Program-made: the position numbers and the translations under genes
Part shown: positions 33,746 through 41,558 of the stretch, one piece after another
Position numbering within the stretch: position 1 is the first letter of the stretch
Layout of the letters: every line of letters begins with the position of its first letter
Source of the DNA: Polaromonas sp. CF318
GTDB lineage: Bacteria > Pseudomonadota > Gammaproteobacteria > Burkholderiales > Burkholderiaceae_C
Assembly (NCBI RefSeq): GCF_000282655.1
Contig: NZ_AKIV01000039.1
Coordinates: 1-64,000, forward strand
DNA: 64,000 bases
Direction: 5' to 3'
Notes under the pieces: generated by a model
Told to the model about the DNA's origin: nothing
Databases searched by the model: none
Seen by the model: only the letters and a program-made list of their open reading frames with translations

Positions 33746-34639
33746 ATGCGCCGAAAAATCCCCTCCACCCAGGCCTTGCTGGCCTTTGAGGCGGCCGCCC
33801 ACCGCGGCAGCTTTACCCTGGCGGCGCAGGACCTGTCGGTCAGCCAGAGTGCCGTCAGCCACCAGATCCTGGGGCTGGAGCAGGAGCTGGACGTGAGCCT
33901 GTTCCGCCGCCTGCCGCGCCAGCTGGAACTGACCGACGCCGGCCGTTCGCTGCTGGCGCGGGTCAGCCCGGCGCTGGACGCGCTGGAAGCCGCGATGCTG
34001 GATTTGGTCTCGTCCAAAGGCGAGGGCGGCACGCTGGAGCTGGGCGTGGTGCCCACCTTTGCCACCAAGTGGCTGATTCCGCGCATGCCGTCTTTCCTGA
34101 AGGCGCACCCGCATGTGACCCTGAACCTGGCCACGCGACTGCAGCCTTTTGACTTTTCACTGACGGGGCTGGACGCCGCCATCCACTACGGCCGGCCCGA
34201 CTGGCCGGGCACGGAATCGGAATACCTGATGGGCGAGGACAGCGTGGTGGTTTGCAGCCCGGCATTGATCAAGGAGCGCCGGCTGTGCAGCCCGGCCGAC
34301 GTGCTGAACTTCACCCTGATCCACCAGAGCACGCGCCCGCACGCCTGGCGCGACTGGTTCCAGCTGGCCGGCATTGACGACGCGCAGGGCGCGGGCAGCG
34401 GCCCCAAGTACGAGCTGTTTTCCATGATCGCGCAGGCCGTCAAGGCCGGCCTGGGCCTGGCCGTGCTGCCGCGCTTCCTGGTGGCCGACGACATCACCGA
34501 CGGCACGCTGGCTGTGCCTTTTGAACTCTCGTTGAGTTCGGACTTCGCCTATTACCTGGTCTGGCCTTCGCAGAAAACCAGCTGGCGGCCGCTGGTGCAG
34601 TTGCGTGAGTGGTTGCGCGAGCAGGCGGCTGCGCCCTGA
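33746..34639 (+). CDS. LysR family regulator (GcvA-like)
   Basis: About 297 residues. The N-terminus RRKIPSTQALLAFEAAAHRGSFTLAAQDLSVSQSAVSHQILGLEQEL...LFRRLPRQLELTDAG is the GcvA-type HTH. The effector domain has LELGVVPTFATKWLIPRMPSFLKAHP and AIHYGRPDWPGTESEYL. ATG 33746 (MRRKIP) fits GcvA proteins; the in-frame ATG at 33728 would put the LysR box inside the gene. It is divergent from hglS and probably activates the lysine-degradation operon in response to a pathway amino or keto acid. Confidence 0.87.
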   Translation: MRRKIPSTQALLAFEAAAHRGSFTLAAQDLSVSQSAVSHQILGLEQELDVSLFRRLPRQLELTDAGRSLLARVSPALDALEAAMLDLVSSKGEGGTLELGVVPTFATKWLIPRMPSFLKAHPHVTLNLATRLQPFDFSLTGLDAAIHYGRPDWPGTESEYLMGEDSVVVCSPALIKERRLCSPADVLNFTLIHQSTRPHAWRDWFQLAGIDDAQGAGSGPKYELFSMIAQAVKAGLGLAVLPRFLVADDITDGTLAVPFELSLSSDFAYYLVWPSQKTSWRPLVQLREWLREQAAAP

Positions 34640-34641
34640 TC

Positions 34642-34765
34642 ATCCACGGATTCCGCAGATAAAACGGCCGTGATGAAGGCTTATGGCCGGTGCACGGCGA
34701 CAAAGCGAAGTCTCGAGGACAAAGATCCTGTTTTCAATCTGCGTTCATCTGCGAAATCTGCGGAT
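34642..34765. repeat. CGCAGAT-word inverted repeat, copy 2
   Basis: ATCCACGGATTCCGCAGAT (34642-34660) and ATCTGCGAAATCTGCGGAT (34747-34765) are complementary at 16 of 19 positions. The right arm with flanks (TTTTCAATCTGCGTTC and GCGGATAAATTC) closely matches the right side of copy 1 at 12005-12046. It fills the gap between the convergent lysR and iclR genes, where it could also end transcription. Confidence 0.75.
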
Positions 34766-34769
34766 AAAT

Positions 34770-35591
34770 TCAGATCTTGTCCGCCGGCGCCAGGCTTTGC
34801 GCCGGCCGGCGCAGCGTACTGTCAAACGGATTGATCTGCGCGCCTATGGCCGTGGCCTCGCGCTTGAGCAGTTCCACCACCGTGGGCAGGCGGTCCGGGC
34901 TCAGGCGTGAGGAAATCGTGCCCACGCTGAGCGCGGCGACGGCGCGGCCGTCGCGGTCCAGCACCGGCACGCCGACGCCGGCCATGCCGTCCAGCAGGTT
35001 GGTGTTGCGCCCGGCGTAGCCGAGCTCGCGTACGCGCTCGATCTCGGTGCGCAGGTAGACCTCGTCATACACGCCGAACTCGCGCACGCGCGGCAGGTTG
35101 TAGCGGATCACTTCCTCGCGCTCGGTCTCCGGCAGGAAGGCCAGGATGGCCAGACTGCCCTGGCCCATGCCCAGCGCCACGCGCCCGCCTATGTCGCCGG
35201 TGAAGGAGCGTATCGGGAAGGGCCCCTCGCTGCGGTCCAGGCAGACCGCGTCAAAGCCGCTGCGCACCAGCAAAAAGATGGTGTCGCCCAGGCTGGCGCA
35301 CAGGCGCAGCATGGACGGCCGGCACAGGCCGCGCAGGTCCATGCTGTTGCCGGCCTGGGCGGCCAGCGCGAAAAACTCAATGCTCAAACGGTAGAGCTTG
35401 GAGCCGGCTTCCTGCTCCACCACGCGCTCGGCCACCAGGCTTTGCAGGATGCGGTGGGTGGTGGCCTGGGTCAGCCCCGTGGCTTTGGCGATGTGGGTGA
35501 TGCGCCCGCCCTTGGCCTGTGTCGCGGCCAGCGCCCGGATGATGGAAAAGGCGCGCTGCACGCTGCTGGAGCTATTGTCTTCGTCTTTCAT
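34770..35591 (-). CDS. IclR family transcriptional regulator
   Basis: About 273 residues. The N-terminal winged HTH (VQRAFSIIRALAATQAKGGRITHIAKATGLTQATTHRILQSLVAERVVEQE) is followed by an IclR effector domain (SLGDTIFLLVRSGFDAVCLDRSEGPFPIRSFTGDIGGRVALGMGQGSLAILAFLP). It is divergent from the ABC transporter/oxidoreductase operon starting at 35800. A perfect 17-bp palindrome lies in the shared intergenic region. It probably senses the imported substrate or its product. Confidence 0.92.
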   Translation of the reverse strand: MKDEDNSSSSVQRAFSIIRALAATQAKGGRITHIAKATGLTQATTHRILQSLVAERVVEQEAGSKLYRLSIEFFALAAQAGNSMDLRGLCRPSMLRLCASLGDTIFLLVRSGFDAVCLDRSEGPFPIRSFTGDIGGRVALGMGQGSLAILAFLPETEREEVIRYNLPRVREFGVYDEVYLRTEIERVRELGYAGRNTNLLDGMAGVGVPVLDRDGRAVAALSVGTISSRLSPDRLPTVVELLKREATAIGAQINPFDSTLRRPAQSLAPADKI

Positions 35592-35635
35592 AGCCTCTCC
35601 TTTGGCGGAATCAGTATTGACTTAAGTGTATATAA

Positions 35636-35652
35636 ATTCCGTTAAACGGAAT
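35636..35652. promoter_or_regulatory. IclR operator (perfect palindrome)
   Basis: ATTCCGTTAAACGGAAT has perfect 8-bp arms around one A. TTCCGT/ACGGAA half sites are common for IclR regulators. A second half-matched site, TATACGGAAT, lies at 35673-35682, just upstream of the -35 at 35689. Two sites about 30-35 bp apart fit the tetrameric binding known for IclR proteins. Confidence 0.7.
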
Positions 35653-35688
35653 AAATCAAATAAAGATATCTGTATACGGAATAACCTA

Positions 35689-35718
35689 TTGACGATTTTT
35701 TCGTACATGCCCTAGCAT
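35689..35718 (+). promoter_or_regulatory. Sigma-70 promoter of the ABC transporter operon
   Basis: TTGACG (35689-35694) and TAGCAT (35713-35718) with an 18-bp spacer point at the ABC ATPase gene (start 35800). It lies directly downstream of the two IclR sites, which is consistent with activation or repression by IclR. The -35 is near consensus and the -10 is weak. Confidence 0.55.
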
Positions 35719-35799
35719 GAAGTCATCAAGGTGTCACCGTTTTGTATGTCGTTTGCTATGTGCGGCGCCGGCCACCCCCTTGTTGCAGAGGTGCTCCCC

Positions 35800-36870
35800 A
35801 TGTCCTTTTTGACCCTGGCAAATGTGAACAAGTCCTATGGCGCGACGCGTGCCGTGGCCGACATGAACCTGTCGGTGGACAAGGGCGAATTCGTCTCGCT
35901 GCTGGGCCCCTCGGGCTGCGGCAAGACCACCACCTTGCAGATGATTGCGGGCTTTTGCGAGGTGACGTCCGGCCAGGTCACTCTGGACGGCCGCGACATC
36001 ACCCATGCCAAACCCAATTCGCGCGGCCTGGGCATCGTGTTCCAGAGTTATGCGCTGTTCCCGCACATGAGCGTGTACGACAACGTGAGCTTCGGCCTGG
36101 AGATGCGGCGCGTGCCCAGGGAAGAACGCGCCGAACGCGTGAAGGCCGCGCTGGCCCTGGTGCACCTGGAGGCCCACGCCGGCCGCTACCCGCGCGAGCT
36201 CTCGGGCGGGCAGCGCCAGCGCGTGGCCTTGGCCCGCGCCCTGGTGATTGAGCCGCCTGTGCTGCTGCTGGACGAGCCGCTGTCCAACCTGGACGCCAAG
36301 CTGCGCGAGGAAATGCAGTTCGAGCTGCGCCAGATCCAGCGCAAGGTCGGCACCACCACCATCATGGTCACGCACGACCAGACCGAGGCCATGTCCATCA
36401 GCGACCGGGTGGTCGTCATGGAGGCCGGCCGCGTCACGCAGATCGACCAGCCGCACCGGCTGTACGAACATCCGCAGACCCGCTTCATCTCGAATTTTGT
36501 CGGCAAGGCCAATTTGCTCGAGGGCCGCGTGGCGGCCACCGGCCCCTGGGCCACGGTGAATGTGGGCGGCAATGTGCCGGTCGAAGTCGAGGCCGCCGGC
36601 GTGTCGCAGGGCGACGCGGTGGTGCTGAGCCTGCGCCCCGAAAAAATCCGCCTGGTGCACGAGGCCCAGGGCCGCATAGGCGGCACGGTCACGGAGCGTT
36701 TCTTCCTGGGCAGCCAGTGGCTCTACCAGGTGTCGACCGCGGCCGGCCAGCTTGCGGTGGTCTGCCCCAACGACGGCACGGTGCCGGCCGAAGAGGGCGC
36801 CAACGTGGGTCTGGACTGGGCCGCGCAACAGGTGCGCCTGCTGCCCGGCGCGCAAGGAGTGCCGGCATGA
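35800..36870 (+). CDS. ABC transporter ATP-binding protein (PotA-like)
   Basis: About 356 residues with Walker A (LLGPSGCGKTTTLQ), the Q-loop (VFQSYALFPHMSVYDNV), signature LSGGQRQRVALARAL, Walker B (VLLLDEPLSNLDAKLREE), the switch His (MVTHDQTEAM) and a C-terminal TOBE domain (about 280-350). This is the PotA/FbpC/spermidine-putrescine class. ATG 35800 is chosen because it begins the family N-terminus (MSFLTLANVNKSYGATRAV). It heads an operon with two permeases, three oxidoreductase subunits and a binding protein. Confidence 0.92.
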   Translation: MSFLTLANVNKSYGATRAVADMNLSVDKGEFVSLLGPSGCGKTTTLQMIAGFCEVTSGQVTLDGRDITHAKPNSRGLGIVFQSYALFPHMSVYDNVSFGLEMRRVPREERAERVKAALALVHLEAHAGRYPRELSGGQRQRVALARALVIEPPVLLLDEPLSNLDAKLREEMQFELRQIQRKVGTTTIMVTHDQTEAMSISDRVVVMEAGRVTQIDQPHRLYEHPQTRFISNFVGKANLLEGRVAATGPWATVNVGGNVPVEVEAAGVSQGDAVVLSLRPEKIRLVHEAQGRIGGTVTERFFLGSQWLYQVSTAAGQLAVVCPNDGTVPAEEGANVGLDWAAQQVRLLPGAQGVPA

Positions 36871-37748
36871 GCAGCGCCGCCGCGGCCGCCCCGCCCCGGC
36901 CAAGCGCCTCGCGCGCGCCCTGGCTGCTGTCGGCGCCGGCCTTCACGCTGTTCGCCTGCCTGCTGCTGGTGCCGCTGGCGCTCACCGCCGTGCTGTCCTT
37001 CCAGGTCTTCGACCACGCCACCGGCGTCAAGAACAGCTTCACGCTGGCGCATTACGCCGCCGTGCTGACGGACGACTACTACCACGGCATCTTCTGGCGC
37101 ACGCTGTGGATCTCGGCGCTGACCACGCTGATCTGCGTGCTGGTAGGCGCACCTGAAGCCTATGTGCTGAGCCGCATGCGCAGCCCCTGGCGCTCGATTT
37201 TGCTGCTGGTGGTGCTGGCGCCGCTGCTGGTCTCGGTGGTGGTGCGCGCCTTCGGCTGGAGCATGCTGCTGGGCCCCGAGGGCGTGGTCAACCAGGCCAT
37301 GCGCGCCGTCGGCCTGCCGTCCATGCGCATTCTCTACACCGAGGCGGCGGTGGTCATCGCGCTGGTGCACGTCATGCTGCCCTTCATGGTGATCCCGGTA
37401 TGGACCTCGCTGCAAAAGCTGGATCCGGGCGTGGAGGACGCGGCGCTGTCGCTGCAGGCCTCGCACTTCACCACCTTGCGCCGCATCATTTTTCCGCAGG
37501 TGCTGCCGGGCGTGCTCTCGGGCAGCCTGATCGTTTTCGGCCTGAGCGCCAGCGCCTTCGCGATTCCGGGCCTGCTGGGCGGCCGGCGCCTGAAGATGGT
37601 CGCCACCGTGGTCTACGACGAATACCTGCACGAACTCAACTGGCCGCTGGGCGCGGCCATCGCGCTGACCCTGCTGCTGGCCAACCTGGCCATCATGCTC
37701 AGCTACAACCGCGTGCTCGAGCGCTCCTACAAAAAGTCTTTGGGGTAA
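36867..37748 (+). CDS. ABC transporter permease (PotB-like)
   Basis: About 293 residues, inner membrane, six predicted transmembrane segments. The permease EAA loop reads LDPGVEDAALSLQASHFTTLRRIIFPQVLPGVLSGSLIVFGLS. PotB-type features are the large periplasmic loop after the first segment (FQVFDHATGVKNSFTLAHYAAVL) and LVVLAPLLVSVVVRAFGWSMLLG. Its ATG overlaps the ATPase stop (ATGA). The 114-bp gap to the next permease gene is occupied by structured repeat A3. Confidence 0.9.
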   Translation: MSSAAAAAPPRPSASRAPWLLSAPAFTLFACLLLVPLALTAVLSFQVFDHATGVKNSFTLAHYAAVLTDDYYHGIFWRTLWISALTTLICVLVGAPEAYVLSRMRSPWRSILLLVVLAPLLVSVVVRAFGWSMLLGPEGVVNQAMRAVGLPSMRILYTEAAVVIALVHVMLPFMVIPVWTSLQKLDPGVEDAALSLQASHFTTLRRIIFPQVLPGVLSGSLIVFGLSASAFAIPGLLGGRRLKMVATVVYDEYLHELNWPLGAAIALTLLLANLAIMLSYNRVLERSYKKSLG

Positions 37749-37849
37749 TTCCATGCCTACTTCAGTCCGATACGTCGTTGCCCCGCCTTGCCGTGCTACA
37801 GCACTGTCTGCGGCGGTGCGCCTAGTCTCGAACTGAATTAGGCACGGAA
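37749..37849. repeat. Structured inverted-repeat element, family A copy 3 (between permease genes)
   Basis: The outer arms TTCCATGCCTACTTCAGT (37749-37766) and ACTGAATTAGGCACGGAA (37832-37849) pair at 16 of 18 positions. The inner hairpin is GTGC-taca-GCAC (37793-37804). The complementary strand reads TAGGCGCACCGCCGCAG and GGGGCAACGACG, parallel to AAGGCGCCCGGAGCGCAG and GCGCAACGCCG in copy 2. It begins at the base after the permease stop and lies inside an otherwise tightly packed operon. Confidence 0.7.
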
Positions 37850-37862
37850 TAGAAAGCTAGCC

Positions 37863-38657
37863 ATGTCAAAAAACGGCCCTCTCGCGCTGCTTTTCAACGC
37901 GCTGGTCATCACCTTCATGCTGGCGCCGCTGGTCATCGTCTGCGTGGTGGCTTTCACGCCCGGCAACACGCTGGCCATCCCGACCACGGAGTTTTCCCTG
38001 CGCTGGTTCCGCGCGGTGTTCGCGCATTCGGACTTTGTGCAGTCCTTCAAGAACAGCCTCTGGCTGGCCTCGATTTCGGCCACGCTGGCCACGGTGCTGG
38101 CCGTGCCGGCCGGGCTGGCGATCGCGCGCCACAGCTTCCCGGGCCGCGATTTCCTCAACGGCCTGTTCCTCTCGCCGCTCATCATTCCGCACCTGGTGCT
38201 GGGCGTGGCGCTGCTGCGCACCTTCTCATTGATAGGCGCGACCGGCAGCTTCTTCTGGCTGGCGCTGGCGCATGTGGTCATCATCACGCCCTATGTGCTG
38301 CGCCTGGTGCTGGCCTCGGTGGAGGGCAGCGACCGCAGCGCCGAGCAGGCCGCCCTCTCGCTGGGCGCCAGCCAGGCCACGGTGTTCACCCGCGTCACCC
38401 TGCCGATGATTTTGCCCGGCGTCACCGGCGGCTGGCTGCTGGCCTTTATCAACAGCTTTGACGAGGTGACCATGTCCATCTTTGTCACCGCGCCGTCCAC
38501 CGTGACGCTTCCGGTGCGCATGTATATGTACGCGACCGAGTCCATAGACCCGCTGATGGCGGCGGTTTCCGCGCTCATGGTGGCGTTGACCGCAGTGGCC
38601 ATGCTGGTGCTGGACCGCATCTACGGCCTTGACAAGATTCTGGTGGGACACAAATGA
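37863..38657 (+). CDS. ABC transporter permease (PotC-like)
   Basis: About 264 residues with six predicted transmembrane segments. The EAA loop reads SAEQAALSLGASQATVFTRVTLPMILPGVTGGWLLAFINSFDEVTMSIFV, and MYMYATESIDPLMAAVSALMV follows near the C-terminus, typical of PotC. Its N-terminal ALLFNALVITFMLAPLVIVCVVAFTP also fits. It forms the transmembrane pair with the PotB-like protein. The next gene overlaps it by 4 bp, coupling transport to the oxidoreductase. Confidence 0.9.
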   Translation: MSKNGPLALLFNALVITFMLAPLVIVCVVAFTPGNTLAIPTTEFSLRWFRAVFAHSDFVQSFKNSLWLASISATLATVLAVPAGLAIARHSFPGRDFLNGLFLSPLIIPHLVLGVALLRTFSLIGATGSFFWLALAHVVIITPYVLRLVLASVEGSDRSAEQAALSLGASQATVFTRVTLPMILPGVTGGWLLAFINSFDEVTMSIFVTAPSTVTLPVRMYMYATESIDPLMAAVSALMVALTAVAMLVLDRIYGLDKILVGHK

Positions 38658-38992
38658 CTTCCTCCGTCGACAGGCCCGGCACTGCCGGAAACACCCGAAG
38701 CACGGCCCTGCTGCAGCGCGTGGCCGAAAGCGGCCGCAAGCCCGTGGGTTTTGTGCTCAACGGCCAGCCGCTCACGGCGCTGGCCGGCGACACCGTGCTG
38801 ACGGCGGTGCTCACCCATAGCGCGCGGCTGCGTTTCAGCGAATTCAGCGGCGAGCCGCGTGCCGGCTTTTGCCTGATGGGCGCCTGCCAGGACTGCTGGG
38901 TCGCCACCGAGTCGGGCAAGCGCCTGCGCGCCTGCGGCACCTTCATCGAAGAAGGCATGCGGCTGGTGACCGGCGCGGAGGGCGTGGCATGA
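38654..38992 (+). CDS. (2Fe-2S)-binding protein, small subunit of HcnABC/opine-oxidase-like dehydrogenase
   Basis: About 112 residues with a ferredoxin-type N-terminal beta-grasp (PVGFVLNGQPLTALAGDTVLTAVLTHS). The cluster ligands lie in GFCLMGACQDCWVATESGKRLRACGTF (four Cys). Such small subunits accompany the FAD/BFD and FAD subunits in HcnABC, opine oxidases and D-hydroxyproline dehydrogenases. The ATGA overlap with the PotC-like gene shows it belongs to the same operon. It likely carries electrons from the flavin subunits to the respiratory chain. Confidence 0.88.
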   Translation: MTSSVDRPGTAGNTRSTALLQRVAESGRKPVGFVLNGQPLTALAGDTVLTAVLTHSARLRFSEFSGEPRAGFCLMGACQDCWVATESGKRLRACGTFIEEGMRLVTGAEGVA

Positions 38993-40371
38993 GTCTGCGG
39001 CCCGTCATTGTGGGCGCCGGACCGGCCGGCGTGCGCGCTGCCCAGGCGCTGGTGGCGCACGGCCTGCGGCCGGTGGTGGTGGACGAAGCGCCGCGCTGGG
39101 GCGGGCAGATCTACCGCCAGCCGCCCGAGGGTTTCACGCGGCCCAAAGAGGCGCTTTATGGTTTTGAGGCCGGGCGCGCCGATGCGCTGCACGGCGCCAT
39201 GGCGGCCATCCTGGACAAGGTCGACTACCGGCCCGATACCCTGGTCTGGAGCGCCGAGGGCGGCAAGCTGGATTTGTTGCATCACGGCGCCATGAGCACG
39301 CTGGCTTACAGCCACCTCATCGTCGCCACCGGCGCGACGGACCGCGTGCTGCCCTTTCCGGGCTGGACACTGCCCGGCGTCTACACGCTGGGTGCCGCGC
39401 AGGTGGCGCTCAAGTTCCAGGGCTGCGCCATCGGCTCGCGCGTGGTGTTTGCCGGCACCGGGCCGCTGCTGTACCTGATCGCCTACCAATATGCCAAGGC
39501 CGGCGCCAAGGTCGCGGCGGTGCTCGATACGGCCAGCTTTGCGGGCAAGGCCGCCGCCGTGCCCGCCATGCTGCGCCAGCCGGCGTTGCTGGCCAAGGGC
39601 CTGTATTACCTGGGCTGGCTGCGCGCGCACGGCGTCGCGGTGCACCAGGGCGTGGAGCTGGCCGCTGCCGAAGGCGGCGAACGCGTGCAGGCCATGCACT
39701 GGCGCAAGGCCGGCCGCGAACACCGCATCGACTGCGACGCCGTGGGCTTTGGCTACGCGCTGCGCTCCGAGACGCAGCTGGCCGACTTGCTGGGCTGCCG
39801 CTTTGCCTATGACGGCCTGCAGCGCGGCGCGCTGCCCGAGCGCGATGCGGCCGGGCGTTCCAGCGTGGCGGGTGTCTACCTGGCCGGCGATGGCGCCGGC
39901 ATCATGGGCGCCGATGCGGCCGAGTGGGCCGGCGAGCGCGCGGCACTGGCCCTGCTGGCCGACACCGGGCAGCTGACAGACAGCTTGCGCGCCTTGTGGC
40001 TGGAGCAGCGCCTGGCGCGCGTCGCCGCGTTTCGCCGGGGGCTGGAACGCGCCTTTCCTTTTCCGGACGGCTGGGCCGCGGCCGCGCCGAACGAGCTGGT
40101 GGTGTGCCGCTGCGAGGAAATCACCGCGGGCGAACTGCGCCGCTGCGTGGCCGACACCGGCGCGCGCGAGATGAACCGCCTCAAGGCGCTGACGCGTGTC
40201 GGCATGGGCCGCTGCCAGGGCCGCACCTGCGGCGTTGCGGCGGCCGAGATTCTTGCGCAGGCCTGCGCCGCACAGCCCGATGCGGTGGGCCGCCTGCGTG
40301 GCCAGTCGCCGATCAAGCCGCTGCCGTTCTCGGCCATGCTGGCCCCGGCGGCGAAGCAGGAGGCCGCATGA
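38989..40371 (+). CDS. FAD/NAD(P)-binding oxidoreductase with BFD-like [2Fe-2S] domain (HcnB/OoxA-like)
   Basis: About 460 residues. The N-terminal dinucleotide fold reads PVIVGAGPAGVRAAQALVAHGLRPVVVDEAPRWGGQIYRQPP; the GGQIYRQ motif is characteristic of HcnB/OoxA proteins. A second nucleotide motif, GSRVVFAGTGPLLYLIAYQYAKAG, follows. The C-terminal BFD-like domain has four Cys (VVCRCEEITAGELRRCV and GMGRCQGRTCG). ATG 38989 overlaps the previous stop. It is the middle subunit of a three-part secondary-amine or amino-acid dehydrogenase. Confidence 0.88.
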   Translation: MSLRPVIVGAGPAGVRAAQALVAHGLRPVVVDEAPRWGGQIYRQPPEGFTRPKEALYGFEAGRADALHGAMAAILDKVDYRPDTLVWSAEGGKLDLLHHGAMSTLAYSHLIVATGATDRVLPFPGWTLPGVYTLGAAQVALKFQGCAIGSRVVFAGTGPLLYLIAYQYAKAGAKVAAVLDTASFAGKAAAVPAMLRQPALLAKGLYYLGWLRAHGVAVHQGVELAAAEGGERVQAMHWRKAGREHRIDCDAVGFGYALRSETQLADLLGCRFAYDGLQRGALPERDAAGRSSVAGVYLAGDGAGIMGADAAEWAGERAALALLADTGQLTDSLRALWLEQRLARVAAFRRGLERAFPFPDGWAAAAPNELVVCRCEEITAGELRRCVADTGAREMNRLKALTRVGMGRCQGRTCGVAAAEILAQACAAQPDAVGRLRGQSPIKPLPFSAMLAPAAKQEAA

Positions 40372-41525
40372 TGGAGCGCATCACGGCCGACGTGGCGATT
40401 GTGGGCGGCGGCATCATGGGCGCGTCGGCCGCGCTGTTCTTGCGCCGCATGGGTTTTTCGGTGGTGCTGCTCGAACGCGACCTTTGCGGCTCGCGCTCCA
40501 GCGGCGTGAACTACGGCGGCGTGCGCCGCCAGGGCCGGCCGGTCAGCCAGTTGCCGCTGTCGCAGCGCGCGCAAGGCCTGTGGGCGCGCCTGCCCGAACT
40601 GATAGGCACGGACGGCGAATACGTCCAGTCCGGCCATTTGAAGATCGCGCGCAGCGAGGCCGACCTGGCCTCGCTGGAAAGCTACCGCGAGCGCACGCAG
40701 CAGTTCGGCATGGATTTGCGCATGCTGTCCACGCGCGCCCTGCGTGAGCGTTGCCCCTGGCTGGGCAGGGCCGCTGTCGGTGCCTCGCTGTGCCCCGGCG
40801 ACGGCCAGGCGAACCCGCGCCTGGTATCGCCGGCCTTCGCGCTGGCCGCGCACAGGCTGGGCGCCCACATCCGCGAGCAGACCCGTGTGGACGAGGTCGC
40901 GCGCGACGGGGACGTTTTTGTGCTGCGCTCGGGCGATGCGCTGGAAGTGCGCGCCAAACATCTGCTCAATTGCGCCGGCGCCTGGGCGGACCGCATCGCC
41001 GCGCAATTCGGCGAGACCGTGCCCATGGAGTCCGGCCATCCCGAGATGGCGGTGACCGAGCCGCTGCCCGTCTTCATGGACCTGAGCCTGGGCGTGGAAG
41101 GCGGCGGCGTTTACGCCCGCCAGGTGGCGCGCGGCAATTGCGTCATAGGCGGCGGCCGGGGGTATGCGCTGGACGACCAGCGCGCCCGCGTGCAGCGTAG
41201 CGGCCTGGCCGGCCTGATGCAGCAGACCGTCGAGCTGTTGCCGGCGCTGAAGAACGCCCACATCATCCGCACCTGGAGCGGCACCGAGGGTTACCTGCCG
41301 GACCGCCTGCCGGTGCTGGGCCCCAGCGCCACCACACCGGGCCTGATTCATGCGTTCGGTTTTGCCGGCGGCGGCTTCCAGTTGGGGCCGGGGGTTGGCG
41401 CGGTGCTGGCCGACCTGGTCTGCGAAGGCCGCAGCACTACGCCGATAGATGCTTTTTCGATTCAACGCTTTTCCGCAAGTCCGCGTGTGACAACCACCGG
41501 GCCTGCCTCTGCCACTGTTGTCTAG
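40368..41525 (+). CDS. FAD-dependent oxidoreductase, DAO/HcnC-like catalytic subunit
   Basis: About 385 residues of the D-amino-acid-oxidase fold. Visible are the FAD motif DVAIVGGGIMGASAALFLRRMGFSVVLLERDLCGSRSSGVNYGGVRRQGR, mid-protein LLNCAGAWADRIAAQFG, and the C-terminal GTEGYLPDRLPVLGPSATTPGLIHAFGFAGGGFQLGPGVG. It is related to HcnC, sarcosine and D-hydroxyproline dehydrogenase beta subunits, and oxidises a C-N bond of the imported compound. Two adjacent ATGs (40368, 40371) follow AGGAGG. The binding-protein gene lies 33 bp downstream. Confidence 0.88.
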   Translation: MMERITADVAIVGGGIMGASAALFLRRMGFSVVLLERDLCGSRSSGVNYGGVRRQGRPVSQLPLSQRAQGLWARLPELIGTDGEYVQSGHLKIARSEADLASLESYRERTQQFGMDLRMLSTRALRERCPWLGRAAVGASLCPGDGQANPRLVSPAFALAAHRLGAHIREQTRVDEVARDGDVFVLRSGDALEVRAKHLLNCAGAWADRIAAQFGETVPMESGHPEMAVTEPLPVFMDLSLGVEGGGVYARQVARGNCVIGGGRGYALDDQRARVQRSGLAGLMQQTVELLPALKNAHIIRTWSGTEGYLPDRLPVLGPSATTPGLIHAFGFAGGGFQLGPGVGAVLADLVCEGRSTTPIDAFSIQRFSASPRVTTTGPASATVV

Positions 41526-41558
41526 TTTTTTCTTCACCCACGCCACCAGGAGCTTTCC

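Noticed and set aside
38654..41525. Hydrogen cyanide synthase (hcnABC)
   Set aside because: The subunit layout matches, but the linked Pot-type transporter and IclR control favour a catabolic amine dehydrogenase; HcnABC relatives with other substrates are more common.
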